Source: Litoditis marina
Taxonomy: Eukaryota; Nematoda; Chromadorea; Rhabditida; Rhabditidae
Direction of reading: 5' to 3'
Length of the DNA stretch: 64,000 bases
Assembly (NCBI GenBank): GCA_964036275.1
Contig: OZ038438.1
Coordinates: 12,294,720-12,358,719, forward strand
Shown: in pieces, positions 45,001 through 58,000 of the stretch
Layout of the letters: every line of letters starts with the position of its first letter
How positions within the stretch are numbered: position 1 is the first letter of the stretch
The notes under the pieces: generated by a model
The model's input: the letters and a program-made list of their open reading frames with translations, nothing else
Databases searched by the model: none
Told to the model about the DNA's origin: nothing
Translations under genes and position numbers: made by a program

Positions 45001-48000
45001 TAACTTGAGACATATGTATCCGAATAAATCTAGTGATGTATAGTTTTATGCTTCAGTTTTATACTATTGTTATAGTTTATGTTTTTGCTGAGCTATTCCA
45101 TACGTTTACGTCTATACAAACAGCCAAAGAGCATTTTATACACTGTCTATATATAGTGATTGAAACATGATCTTTGTTAGTTGGTCTGTATTGAATACAT
45201 AATGTGTTTATTTCAGATTATATTGCCACCTAGTATTTTGGCCCATTCGCGTGGTACACGAGATATAACCCATTTCCATGATATCTCTCTTTATGATTGG
45301 ATTTCGTCAACAGATCCCCAACATTCATTGCAAGAATTAGTGGACCAAGTTAGGGAACAATTTCGGAATGTGAGTCGGAGTGTTTTTCTACACTTCCAAT
45401 TCCTATTGATACGAACATTTCTTCTTAAAGAAGGACGATTATGTGGTCCAATCGCAACGCTTCAGTCCTTTAAACCGCAATATATTTTTCAATTGCAGTT
45501 TAAAGGACCGATGTAACGGGATTGGTCCACATAATCGTCCTTCTTTAACGATAAGTGTACTGTAGCCAGTATTCAAGCGTTCTATATTGTAGTTTGGTCA
45601 ATCGGACTCTCGCTCTACTACCAATATGATCGAATCCGTTGTGGAACAAGCTAAGAATACTGAGTATAGAGAAATAAAAGGAATCAACAAACGTCTCACT
45701 CAGTTGGACCACAATCTTGCGAATGTGGATAGTAAGTTTCTTCTCTGCTTTAAACCGAAGAACGTAGTTCTCATGCTCTGAGATCCATATATTTCAATTT
45801 CATCTGGACAAGGTTGAAATTTGAATAACTAAATGGTTTGCAGTGTGATAGATCGGAAAGTTATTGAACTGACTCTTCGACCTCTCACTCAATGCCTCCA
45901 TATTTTGAATGAGTTGAGTGCTTACTCTGATTTTGGTAATTTTAAAATTATTCAGAGCATTACAACAAAATTTGCGAGCACAAGAGAGTCATTGGACTGA
46001 CCCTTCCTCACATCGATGCCTTAAGTCTACAGGTATGTCTCGTGGTGTCTCGGAAACTTACTGTTCGAAACTTTGATGGTTCGAGATTAGCAACGCCAAC
46101 GACTGTATTCAAAAAAATTATGTGTTATATTACGAGCATGACATGTTAAACTTTATTCGCTCCATGATTATCCAATCAAAAAGAGACCCAGGAATATTCA
46201 GGTCCCGTCACTATCGTTAAACTCTTGAACTTGAATTGGGAAAATCTAGTCGTCAAAGTTCATCCTCAAATTATCGACCCCCGGGGTGACGCCAGATTTT
46301 ACCGGCAGTACAACCTCCCCCCTTTAAAAAATATAAATTCACCGAAAAACGTGTGATATGTGACGAAGTTATGGAGAAATGCTCCTAAAATCGTTAAATG
46401 CAGCCTATATTTGAATATTTACCCCCCCCCCCCCTCTCGTCTAAATGTTAAGTTAAGGCTCTTATTTGTGGGGTATCTCACCTATTAGTTGTGTTTCAAG
46501 GTGCGATTATTGCAGGAGCGAGTGTCTGAGCATCGACAAGTAATGGTAGATGTCTACGATACTCTTCGCGAGATGCGGCAAATGTGCGGTCTTTTCCACA
46601 AGTCCAAAACTGAGTTGCTGAGTAATCTTCGGACTAGGCTCAATGGCTGGATTGTTCAGGTAATTTTGTTCTCACTGCTGATGCACATTAATTCATATAA
46701 CTGGTAACTGCACCGTTTTTCGCTGTTGTTAGCTCTTGAATTCACCGTTTTTGTTCATGTGTGCCTCTCAACTAAGGTTTGTACAGGCGTACGAGAAGCT
46801 CCATTGCTGTCATACGGATATGATGCTTTTCGAGGAAAAGTTCAACGGATTGAAACAACGACTTGACCTAGTCAGACAAATCAAGGTGAGCGTGAGATTA
46901 TTACTTTTTCCGCTTTTCACCAATTGCTATAGCCGTTAACGCTTTCAGTATGAATGATAAATCACGCAGGACTCTTCAGTTTCACACATTCATAAACAGT
47001 ATTCTTTTTGTTTGGTAGTAAAGTGTGTCATTGATTAAACAAAGTCACCTTGCTTTCTTTATGCTGCGTTGTTCCAGGAGACTCCCGTAATGTTTGCGAC
47101 GGCCGTTTGTGAGGTGATCAGACGAGAAGCTTTCCAAAAGGAGTTCTTGTCATGGCAATCACAACACTCGCAGAAGTGCGAGTCGTTTTCTACGGAAGAA
47201 GGCCAGATTCGTTCCGATTTCTCTTCGAAACTGGAACGACACTTCCTCCGTGTTCTGTTTCCGGGTGAGCATATTTTCAAATGTTTGGTATACTTTTCTC
47301 TGTTTCTCACCCCTTGCACTTTGATTCGAATACATCTCGGCACTGCTACTGCGTTGAAATGTTTAAAGGTAGTGTAGGATGAGATGGGATACTATGCCAG
47401 TACATTTGAGTTCATGATCTACTGCTTCATTATTTTCAGGAATGTTCGATGAGTTGCCCAGTTTCTACGTGAAAACGGTCTCCAAATATGACCAATCCAT
47501 GCCTCCTGTGTCTGCTGACTACGTTAGACAATTGAGGACTAACATCAAGGATTTAGATCAGTATCTCTTGGTAACTTCGCCACAGATTTTCCGAAGATTA
47601 CTCGTGCAGTGAGTTTACGTATTTGATTTTCGCTATTTTCAGTGCTTTTACTGCCTTTTCTATCCGATTTTAACTCGTTCATATATTCATTGGAGTTTGT
47701 TCAATCATTTTCTTCCAGGGACCCAATGTACCCTTCCCCATCCCTTCCCCATATGAAAAGAGAGGAGAGCTTTTTCACTGCGGACTCTGTAAATAACATT
47801 GCAGTGCTGAACAAGAATTTCCCCAGCAGCACCTGGTTGAGGTTAGTTCTGCTACGGTTATTATGAATCTCGAAGCAAGTTTCGCTCTCGGTCAAATCAA
47901 AACTGAGTAACATCTCGTAATTCGAAGACATCTCGTATAAACAGAGCATAGCACTTTTCTTCTCAACGGTACTGAAACCCCACCAACCCCGTTCAATCAA

Positions 48001-51000
48001 TTATTTTGAAGGTGAGCAATTGAGCTTGATATAACAACAACATCTCAGTGTTAGTGTTAGAGTAATCGAGTTTTAGTTCTTGCATCTCTTTGTCTTTTCA
48101 GTGGAGTGGATACAATGGACAATTCTCCGTCGGCCGTGCCCACCCTCAGAATGGGCAACTCGCCCCCCACTGACGCTGTCAGTGCCAGTGTGAACATGCA
48201 CGTGGCACCATCATTGAATCAACTCTCGATGCTGGTGAGTGAAGGGGGAATAATGAGTTGTACGTTGGCTAGGCCTTATTACTATTTATACAAATCAACC
48301 TATAACTTACATTTCATGCGTTCATGCGTTGAGATCTGAAACGTTCACTGTTGATTGATGAGTTGGAGGCGTTGTATATCGTGACTTGCAAACTATAATG
48401 TAAAACTTACGCTTGTTTCCTTCTTACTTTGAACTTTATAGTTGCGTCCGCAGAAAATAAAATGTAAAATAAATCTACAGGTGGGCTTTCATGACAATTT
48501 GTGATAAGGTGATTTTTCAAGGAATATGCAATTGCTTCCCGGCAGCCCTAGTTTCCAGTCATTTGGCAAGCTGTCCCTAGGTTGTTTCTACCGGAAGTAG
48601 GTGACAGGGAACCGACTGGTTAAACAAGACGTAATTTAACGGCTCAGAGTCATGCTTATCCGTTTAGGGAGAAGAAGATGAGAATGGTCCTCTCAGTAGT
48701 TCTCTCGCTAAATCGGCTCCTATCAAAATTCCTGCAACAACTTCTCGAGAGGTTTGTTAATAGTTTTTAGCTTGACCCGTATCCGTTTTAAAAGTAGCCT
48801 CCATTGTTGAGCAATCCTTCTGGGGCAACCAGAATAACTCATTGAGAAATAAAACTCATTAAAGTATATCTCATTCAAAAATAAATCTTATTAAGTACAT
48901 GAGCGTAGAGAAAAGCAAAAATCAACTTTCAAATTTTTTTTGGCATTTTTGAATTCCTGACTAAAAATAAGTTAATGAGTTTTAATTCTCAATGAGTTTT
49001 CCAGTAATGAGTTTTATTTTTGAATGAGTTTTCCCTGGTGCCTCCTTCGGCATTGAACAGTTTATTCATCAATACGTATCAGAGATAAAATAGTACCAAT
49101 GATATTTTTCAGCTGTTTAAAAACTTACTGTCTATTGCCTGAGAACATTGATTTTCTTTGAATTAGAGAATATAGGGATGTTTTTACGTGTATTCATATA
49201 AGACGCTGTAATCCAAATAATTCTCAAAATCGATCCCAGAGTTTCAATCATTAATTTTTGGGATCTCAGATTTTCAATCAGTAATTATTTGGGATCCCAT
49301 GTTTTTAATCATTATTTTTCTGAAATCCAAGATTTTAAATTGCCAGTTTTCCCATGGGATTGTCAGAGAATTAATGATTGAAAATCTGTGATCTCAAAAA
49401 ATTGATGATTGAAAATCTGGGGTCGATTATGAGAATTTTTTAGATTGCAGCGTCTTATATTGAGTGTGGGTTACATTTGTGTTACTTGACATTTGTGTAG
49501 AAGTTGACATTTTTCATTTCTGTTCTCCAGGTTTCGGAGAAATCAAGTCAGTTTAGTACTCCTGACGATCACTTCATGGATAATGTCAAGGACGATGGTT
49601 CGGGGGTAAGTCATGATTACAAAGTCAAATAATTTGTGTTCATACTACTACTATATGAAGCGTTTTATTTACAGCTGCAACAATTCCCGGTTGATGACCT
49701 CACTACTCGTTCTCAGTCATTGGAGTTTTTGAAGCCTATAGTTGTGAAGATAGTTTCCTTGTCCAAGGTATGTGTTGTCGTAATCAGCTAATTTCTAAAT
49801 CCATCATCTCCCGTATATTATAATTCACTTATTTTTCAGAGCCTCCTTGATATCCGGGCCGATCTTGTGAACGATCGAGCTAAGTTCGAGAAGGATTTTG
49901 AACATGTGGCCACTTTAACACAAGAGTTAGCCTCCAAGCGATGTGCTGATATCGAAGAAAAGTTCAAGTTGGATATCAAGCAGCGAGACGACGAAATCAC
50001 TGTAAGTTGTATTTTAATTTCATACGTTGATACCGGTTTCCGTTGTCTCATCTAGTTGTTACTGTGACCTGTTGCAGTGAACGATTCTTGACTGTGAAAC
50101 TTTATTTTATCATGTGATTTGTAAGCCGCGGGAGTCTGCTCTATATTCTCGAAGTTACCACGAAATATCTCGTCATATCAACGCGAACGATGTTTGTTGT
50201 GTTTTGTAGTTTTCGTATTCGGTACGAATGCAACTTGTTGCAGAAATTAAACGCGAAGTTGAGCGAGACGTCGATAGTTTTGGAGGAGAGAAATGGAGAG
50301 CTCACGAAATTGAGGAGTGATTCCGAAACAAGGAATCAGGAAGCTGAAAGTGAACTACTCAAGTTAGTTCTACAATTTTCTTCTGATCTGATCCAATGGC
50401 AATATTTTTTCGTAGTGTCAAGTGTATAAGTTTCTTATGACTTCTATTGTCCAGGCTGCAAGAAGAGGCGAAGTTATTCGAGGGTAGAATTAAGGAAGCA
50501 GAGAGCGAAGTTTTCAAGCAGCTAACTATCGAATACGAACTGCAGGCCGAGAATCAGCGGGCAGAACACGAAGAGATGATGGAGGTCAGTGTTTCAGTTT
50601 GATTCATGCCGTGTCAAGTTTCCGTTTGATTCTGTTGTACCTGCATTGCATCTCGCATATGTCTCATTTAAGTATTTAAGCCTGTTCTCCAGCCCGCCAG
50701 TGGAGCTGCTCGCTACCCACATTGATTCGATTCGGTCAATATAAATTTAGTTAATTGGATTGAGTTTTGGTTCCTGTAGTTGAATTTGATTATTGTAGGA
50801 AAGGGATAAAGAATTGTGTCGGCTGAGAAAAGAAGTTGAAAAGAAGAATCAGGAGCTGGAGTTTCTCAAGGCGGACACTGCTTCCGACGAATTTCGTAAG
50901 CTGGCCATCGCAGAAGTTCGAGCGGAATTGGAAAAGGAGTTCAAGGTCATTATTCTCTTTTCGGTCATTGTGTATTCTATTCAAGATGTTGCAAACATCG

Positions 51001-53423
51001 TTGTTCATCGTATACTTTGAGCCTTCCTATATTCCTACAACGAATATGATTGTTTCATAGTTTCATCACCATATTATATTTCGCTCTTTTTTCAGGGAAA
51101 AATCGATCTAATCTCGAAAGGAATGGAACAAAAACGGGACGAGACATTGTCAAGGCTGAAAAAGGAAATTGAGCTGGAGCTGAAAATGGAGTCCTTGAAA
51201 ATGGTTTGTTGTGCTCATTATCAGAAGGGAGTTGTCACCGAGTAGAAAATGTGGCTTTGTTGGGAAAAAATTCAATTTGATTTTAACATTTCTAAAGTGA
51301 GGGGGTAAGAAGTTGGCGACAATCAAAAGTTATGTTCGTACAAATGATATCATAACAAAGGTCTTGAAGTGACCTTTAAGTCGTGGCGTGACGTGAGGCC
51401 ACGCGCAACTGAAAACAGCACTTCCTCTCTCTGGTTGGTATGCTTTTACATTGTGTTACGTGTGTTTTTTCAGGCCACATCTATGAAATGGCTGACGGTG
51501 GAACGAGATCAGTTGCAGGAATATCTCGAACAAAGTTGTCCAGAAGCAGCCGAGGCAGCAGTTATTATCAAAAAGAATATTGAGAAGAAAATTGAAGAGG
51601 ATGAGAAGAAGTCTAGTGAGTCACTCTCATCGGAGTACACGTATGTGTAATTCACGTCTTTGTTTCGCGGAGATCATAAATATATCCTATATTAAATCAT
51701 AATGACATCCTATTTTCAATATCTTCTAATCTTGGGTTCATTTAATGGTCAAGATTGGCCAAAACCTCAGAACCAACTAGTTCACCACAGCTGATCGAGT
51801 TACTGCATCTATTACGATTAGCTAGGTTTCGATGCTTTTGTTGAAATTGAAAAGTTTAATTTTCAGTACTCGTATACTCTCGCACTGTTCATACCCAAAC
51901 TGACCAACTTATGGCTTCTTCGGCGTTCCCAGTTTTACAAATGCAACAAGATGCCTTGTTAGCCAGGTTCGATGCGATTCAGATCATGTTTCTATTTGTT
52001 CATTCTTTGTGTTGTGCTGCTCTTCTTCATTATTCTGCTTATTTCAATAGTTCATTAAATGGACGGATGCGGATAAAGAGTAGAATTCAGGTATTCACTG
52101 ACATATTTGTGTGTATATACATAATATTAAATATGTTTGTACACTACTACATTTCAGTCAATATTGTGAGATGAAAGAAAGCACCTTTCAACTGGATCCC
52201 ACGCCGACTTCACCTTGTAGTGAGGACACGTGCATGTTAGTTAATTGGCTGATGTTTAGCAGTAGATAAGCTTTTTGGTTGGTAATTCGAGAACCACTGA
52301 AAAAAGTTAAATTCAATAAGCAAATGTTTCAGTATATATGCATTGTATGTTTTGACGCTTCATTAACAGGGACGATTTTTTTCTATTTATTGGTATTTTT
52401 TAGTTCTTCTTATGTTCCAAACAAATAAACATGGTTTCGGTTGCAGATCACAAGCTCCAACTGTGAATGAGGATGGAGTAAGTGTGAATGATCAAAGCGT
52501 GCAGACGAGGATAGGTGAGTGCTGAGTGTGTTTGGCTTAGATGTAAACATCCAATAGTGTTCATTTATCTCATCGTTCTGGAACGCATACCTTCCATCTG
52601 CAGCTCTATTGAGAATAATAGTTATTTATTTGCAGGATTGCGGTCACTCGAAATGATGGTCTCTATCCAAGACATCATTGAAGGATCAACTGTGCTGGTT
52701 ATCTGGGACGAACGACATAACGCGTATATATTGTTCAGGTAAATTCAGTTTTCGATTTTTCTAAATTCAAGGGTTCAACCTTGAAAATTTTTACGGATAC
52801 CGTACTTTTGCTAACTGTCATTTGCGATCTCTATTACAAGCCATGTAAAACTAGTTGCCGATCTTTCTAATTGCCGTATTTTTCAGTGCTTCTCCGTATC
52901 TTCATTTTGTGAAGGAGTCAAGTGTACGCCGCCTTGGACTGGCTACGCCTAATTCCCCTAGGAGAAATTGGATTCTTGGAAAAGTGGCACATCTCGATCT
53001 GTGTCTCATTCGTAAAGCTACCAATAGGTATGCTTGTGAAAGTCTTCGGCTTCATTTTATCACTATTCTTTCTTAAATATTCTTTTCTGCTTCTCGCGGA
53101 GTATTGACTTTTTTGCTCATTTCTATTCTTAACGAAGTTTGCGCTATGGTTTTTATTTTCACCATAACCTCTGTTAAACTCTTTCAGTGTCTTTTCCCCG
53201 TTTCCTGTAAAGTTGACTTGAAATTAAGTTACCGACCAAATAAGGTGAAATTATCTCGCTATTTTGCTTAGTTAGTGCATAAACTTATTATGAAATGCAT
53301 CCCCTTGGAATTTAGTATGAGATACTTTGCAGATATTGTCTACCGGAGGGTACTCGTGTTTATCGGGTAGATGTTGAACCGGTTATGTTGGATGTTCGAA
53401 GCCGATCCTCAAACCAGGAGTGA
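41516..53423 (+). CDS. epg-7: FIP200/Atg11-family autophagy scaffold (EPG-7-like)
   Basis: Scaffold linking cargo receptors to the Atg1/ULK autophagy initiation complex. I read 31 exons, from 41516-41575 (MDPLNVFYVNRSHLLVLDSV) to 53333-53423, all joining in phase; 3468 nt, 1155 residues. The start is ubiquitin-like, with VLLISGGDSIDPDKCL matching the FIP200 VLVVNGG block. Next come GWLALVSNMD and further conserved N-terminal helices (exons 43440-43580, 44204-44290, 45217-45369, 47078-47264). About residues 690-960 form a charged coiled coil. The C-terminus is the claw domain, from LRSLEMMVSIQDIIEG through LGKVAHLDLCLIRKATNRYC to EGTRVYRVDVEPV. The least certain exons are 42252-42308 (weak acceptor) and 50244-50362. 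Introns hold several MITEs. An AATAAA lies at 53768. The closest named worm gene is epg-7; orthology needs a search. Confidence 0.9.
42014..42046. repeat. (TA)n microsatellite
   Basis: About 15 TA units inside intron 1 of the scaffold gene. Confidence 0.9.
43658..43862. mobile_element. 205-bp MITE with CAGGGGTGACCA termini
   Basis: CAGGGGTGACCA at the left and TGGTCACCCCTG at the right are perfect inverted repeats, and the inner sequence contains AAATTCACCGAAAAA. A decayed relative lies at about 46268-46445. Both sit in introns of the scaffold gene. Confidence 0.75.
45425..45548. mobile_element. 124-bp TTAA-flanked MITE, copy 3
   Basis: Reverse-complement orientation to copy 2 and almost identical to it over 124 bases. 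Flanked by TTAA on both sides. It lies in the scaffold-gene intron between exons 45217-45369 and 45593-45731, only 56 bases after the donor site. Confidence 0.93.
46268..46445. repeat. Decayed GGGGTGAC-type MITE with poly-C tract
   Basis: Shares GGGGTGAC and AAATTCACCGAAAAA with the element at 43658-43862, but the ends are eroded. A 14-C run lies near 46423-46436. Confidence 0.5.
48804..49058. mobile_element. AACTCATT foldback element in scaffold-gene intron
   Basis: The left part has AACTCATTGAGAAATAAAAC and the right part has its inverse, with repeated ATGAGTTTTA/AACTCATT units. The terminal similarity GGGGCAACCAG against CTGGTGCCTCC suggests an old inverted-repeat element. Confidence 0.65.
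49197..49459. mobile_element. 263-bp foldback element with TATAAGACGCTG termini
   Basis: TATAAGACGCTGTAATCC at the left is mirrored by the inverse of CTGCAGCGTC-type sequence at the right (ATTGCAGCGTCTTATA). Internal TTTTCAATCATTAATT/TTGGGATC blocks are also inverted. It lies in the intron between 48751 and 49531. Confidence 0.8.
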
Positions 53424-55008
53424 TTGTTGTTTGTGCAAACTGTCGTTGTTTTTCATTACCTCCGTTACCAGCTCCAAAGAGATTAACTAGGATTTATTTT
53501 AGCGATGATTAGACACACTTGCTTGATTTTTGGGTCCATGTTCAGAAGTTTATGTAAATATATGAGTTCATGTTATGAATGCGTGCATGTATATTATGTA
53601 TCCCGTTCGAGCACGAAAAATTTGAATGGGTATAGCGTATTTTTAACAGTTTTTCTACCACTGTATGTATATAGTCATCATTTACGTTTTTCAATGCCAT
53701 GTTCACAAATTGCCTCAAACTGAACATGTACTGTCAACTATCTGAGTTTTTATGCAGCTTTTCATAAAATAAACTTGTTTTTTTAAATATAAGAAAGATT
53801 GAATTTCGTTTGTAGTTTGGTCATATCGACCTGGGACTCGTTTGATCTAGGGTTAGCCCCCCCCCAATATTAATCAATATGCGCTATCACTGTGTTTATT
53901 TGAAACAAGGTCAAATGTTAGTTGGAATCATCATTCGTTTTTTTCTAATTTTTGTATGTTCCAAACCAATTAAGCACACTGTTTTACTTTCTATCCTATT
54001 GTGGAATTTTAAGTAATTACTGAAAGCTTTTTTAATTTTTAAGCGGAATTTAAGCGCCCATTTTTCTTGTGAGATCTGGCTGTTATGTTCAAATACGGGC
54101 TAGCTGGCACATAATGCCAGCTGGTTTCGCAGACCAAGGTTTTGGTATGATGGCAGGCAGTCATACCTATAGTTAACCGAGAAATAGTGCCATTTACCGC
54201 CACTTTCCAAAGGTTTTTTAGTTATACCAATATTTGCTAACAAGTCGTGAAACGTACTTTCATGGTGCATGTGCCTGTCTATTAATATTACGTTGATATT
54301 TGCTTTCGCAATATGCCACCTATTCATGACAATCTTTGCTACGTTCCATTATTTACTCAATTGAACTATTTGAAGTTTCGATTCGCGCCACAAAATGGCA
54401 AACAACCTAGCATAGTCAGAGCGCGCTCTGCAATTTTACTACAAGTAAGAGGGAGGAATATTGCTATGATGAACTAGCGAATATTTTGCTCCTATCAAAT
54501 TTCCGTGGTCGGGTCGTTATGTTGTTGTCAGCACGTTCTTTGTCCTGTTTCTTAAATCATCAGTGATGACATTTGGGATGTTTTGGCTTCTTGCTCTGTC
54601 GTATTTGTAATCATTCTCTCCTTTTTGCACCGAATTCGTTATCAGTTTAACAACATGAGATCCGTGTAATGATAATGCGACTCTTCTATTGCCACACCGA
54701 CTGACAGTCTTTGCTCAACTATTATTATGTCGAGCCTCTTCGTTTGCCAGTTATGTGTCGAATCAATATTCGGCCAACAAAATACTATCCATTCGCTTTG
54801 TGGACAGTATTAAGCCATATCATCACTTTTTCGATAACAAATTGTCTTATTTAGTGGGCTGCTTCACTTATACATATTGTGGTTATCTCTTCTGATTAGT
54901 GTGTACCCCGTCTTTTTTTTGAGCTTATTGTATCCATAGTAATGTTTTGTATCTACTAGCTAGCTGTACCGTATTTTCTATGCGTTCATTTTCGTTTTAC
55001 AGACAAGC
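53424..55008. other. Intergenic between scaffold and aldo-keto reductase genes
   Basis: AT-rich, with a poly(A) signal AATAAA at 53768-53773 that suits the scaffold gene and a 9-C run at about 53858. The gap of nearly 1.6 kb argues against an SL2 operon linking the two genes. Confidence 0.5.
54991..55008 (+). promoter_or_regulatory. Probable spliced-leader acceptor of the aldo-keto reductase
   Basis: TTCGTTTTACAG ends at 55002, six bases before ATG at 55009, with no in-phase upstream coding exon seen. Confidence 0.6.
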
Positions 55009-58000
55009 ATGACTGTCGGCGGACCTACAATGGAGCTTTCCAATGGCGTGAAAATGCCGTGTGTCGGACTGGGAACATGGCAGGTACTTGTTTGTGAATT
55101 AAGGCGCACATTTCATTCGAATTGATCACCTTTTAGTCACAAATAAATTAGCGAATTACAAATTGTAGTGGGTGGTCATAGCTGAGTTGTAGTTTAGTTT
55201 CGGAACAAGCCATAGTTTCTGACTTTCAACCGAAAACAAGATCAAACTACAAACACAGCAGAATAGGTAAACATGCTTTGTAAAGCCTTGTTTTGGAAAA
55301 AAAGTGAACCTTATAACTTCAGTCTTCTAGTTTTTGTAAAAATTTGCATGTTTCAGTCCTCTCGCGAAGAGGTGAAAAGGGCAGTGCATGCCGCTATTGA
55401 TGCGGGATACCGTCTAATTGACACGGCCACCTGCTACCAGAATGAAGATGCCATCGGAGAGGCTATTCAGGAGGCCATCGCCGCTGGACAAGTTACCAGA
55501 GCCGAGCTCTTCGTCACCACCAAGGTACCTTAATAATATAATACTTTATTCCACATGTGCGGTACAATTTCAACAAACATATCGAAAATAGCCAACTTGC
55601 GTTCATAATCTCACAATGGCCAACGAGAGATACTTTATCGGACTTTATCGGATTTATCGGACATATCGGATATCGGATTTATCGGACTTTATCGACGCGT
55701 ACGTAGTGACGTGAAACGGGACCTACGCAACATAATTCAATACTTGTGCTGATGTTTGTTTCTTATTGAGGTGACCATTTCAGTTACTTCTAGAATGATG
55801 GTTAATTATATTCACTACTTGATCGCATTTTGTCCACGCTCTGTCTCTCTGTTCAATATATCCAAAACTACCGTGAATCCGCGTGCGTAGGCAAATAAGA
55901 GCGTTTTTCGATTTGAGAAATGTTAAGCCGTCAGATATAGTAATTAATTTGTGAACTGAAGCCATAATTCATAGAGTTTCGTCTTTCAATATGCAGTGTT
56001 AAGTTCAAGTATTATCTCGTGAAATTGTAGCTGTGGGCCACTCACCTGCACCCTGACGACACCGAGGGAGCGTTGAGGGAATCCCTGAAACTACTCCAGT
56101 TGGACTATGTGGATCTCTATCTTTGCCACATGCCTGCTTGTTTCAACGTGGGTTTGCCAATGATAGTTCTGCGTGAAATCTTGTGGTATGGCTGTAGAAG
56201 TGAAAAGACTGATAACAATATCGTATTTTAGTGTTAAAAAAACTGTAGATTTTTGGTATTAGATCGCATTACTACAAGCCATCCAATTGAAGAAAAGAGT
56301 TTGCTCTTTAGAGAACAGGCATTTGAAACATTTGAAAGTTAGACCGCGTTCTCTACGAAGTTACTGATGGGCGAAATGGGTGAAACGTGAAAATGGGGAA
56401 TATAATATCATTCAGCATACAAACATAGTTGATTGCAGCACGAGATGACTGAACAGAGACAGTCTGTGACCGTGGAAGATGTGTGGAGAGGTCTGGAAGG
56501 AGTCTACAACAAGGGTCTGGCCAAGGCAATCGGAGTCTCCAACTGGAGTGGAGAACAAATTGAACGGGTGGCAGCCACCGCTAAGGTTCCCATCCATAAC
56601 TGCCAGGTCGGTTGGATGCTCAATCAAACTGTTTACCACACATGTTAATCGGCGAACATTTCTTGTGAACGTGAGGTCGGAACCGTTCAGTATTTCTCCC
56701 AGCAAGAACAGTGAAACTTGTAGTTTATGTCTCTTCTCTATGAATTTTGATGAATTTTTTCATTGTGAACAAGGAAGGCTAAAACGGTACATGCTGTTCT
56801 GGTTTGCTGTGTTTGTAGTATGTAGTTTGACCCCTTACGTTTTGTTTATATGTAGGTAGATCAAACTACAACTCACATTGTTTTTCCATACCAGCATGTA
56901 TTGTAGGGTTGTTAAAGACAAACTCGCCACTCGACTCGACTCGAAAAAACTCGAAAATTTTCGAGTCGACGAAACTCGAAAACTCGAAAATTTCCAAAAC
57001 TCGAAAACTCGAATTTTTGAACTCTAAAACTCGAAAATCGAAATTTTCAACTCGAAAAATGAAGGTTTTTAAAGGTAAAAATGTGAAAATTCAAAATTTT
57101 CGTTACGAAAATCGAAATTTTGCTGCCCTACAAACTCGAAAACTCGATTTTGAAACTCAAATACTCGAAAACTCGATTTTCTCAAAACTCCGAAAACTTG
57201 AAAACACGGAAACTCAAAAACTCAAATTCTTGAAACTCGATAACTCGAAAATTCGAAATTTCCCAAAACTCGAAATTTGGAACTCGATTAACAACCCTAA
57301 TGTGCTGCTTACACGACTGCATTTCATAGATATTGAATTGCTGTTTAGGTGGAGCTGTATTTGTATTGGCCCCAGCACGAACTTCAAGAAGTCTGCAAGA
57401 AGCACAACATTTCGCTCACTTCTTACGCCTCTCTCGGATCTCCTGGAAGAGTCAACTTCTCTCTTCCCAGCGGAGCGTAAGTATTCGTTGGATTTAATTA
57501 GCCTTTCTCAGGGGAGACAACTCAGAAATGTGAACTGAACCACATTTTGACGCACATACAGCCGTGTTTTGCAAATTTTTCTTGAGTGAACTTCATAATT
57601 GAATGTTAACCGAAAAATGTTTCTGGTTATATTTGGACGATTGCATTTGAAATAAGAATGGAAATAATGTTGATTGTTTTTGTGAAAAGAAGGAATTTCG
57701 CTTTCAGCAAGTTGGAGTGGGCTCCTGCTCCCAATGCTCTCGAGGATGCCAACGTCAAGGCATTGGCAACCAAGCACGGCAAAAGCCCAGCTCAAGTTAG
57801 TAGAAGATTTATATTAAACTCTCACTTCATTTGTAGGTAATCATAGTTTCAGAGACGAGGCACTGCTTTTAGAGTTCAAAAGACTTCCCCGTTCAAACTC
57901 TTTCCAGATCATGCTCCGTTATGTCCTGGACCGTGGAATCGCAATCATCCCCAAATCTGTGAACCCCAAGCGAATTGTTGAAAATTTCCAGGTGGGTGGA

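Noticed and set aside
52050..52091. Possible mini-exon of the scaffold gene (SSLNGRMRIKSRIQ)
   Set aside because: Including it breaks the phase with the next exon at 52158; direct splicing from 51966 to 52158 keeps the frame.
56909..57538. Longest single open frame in the window (209 codons, plus)
   Set aside because: It lies in the ACTCGAAAA low-complexity intron tract and only overlaps the true aldo-keto reductase exon in another frame.
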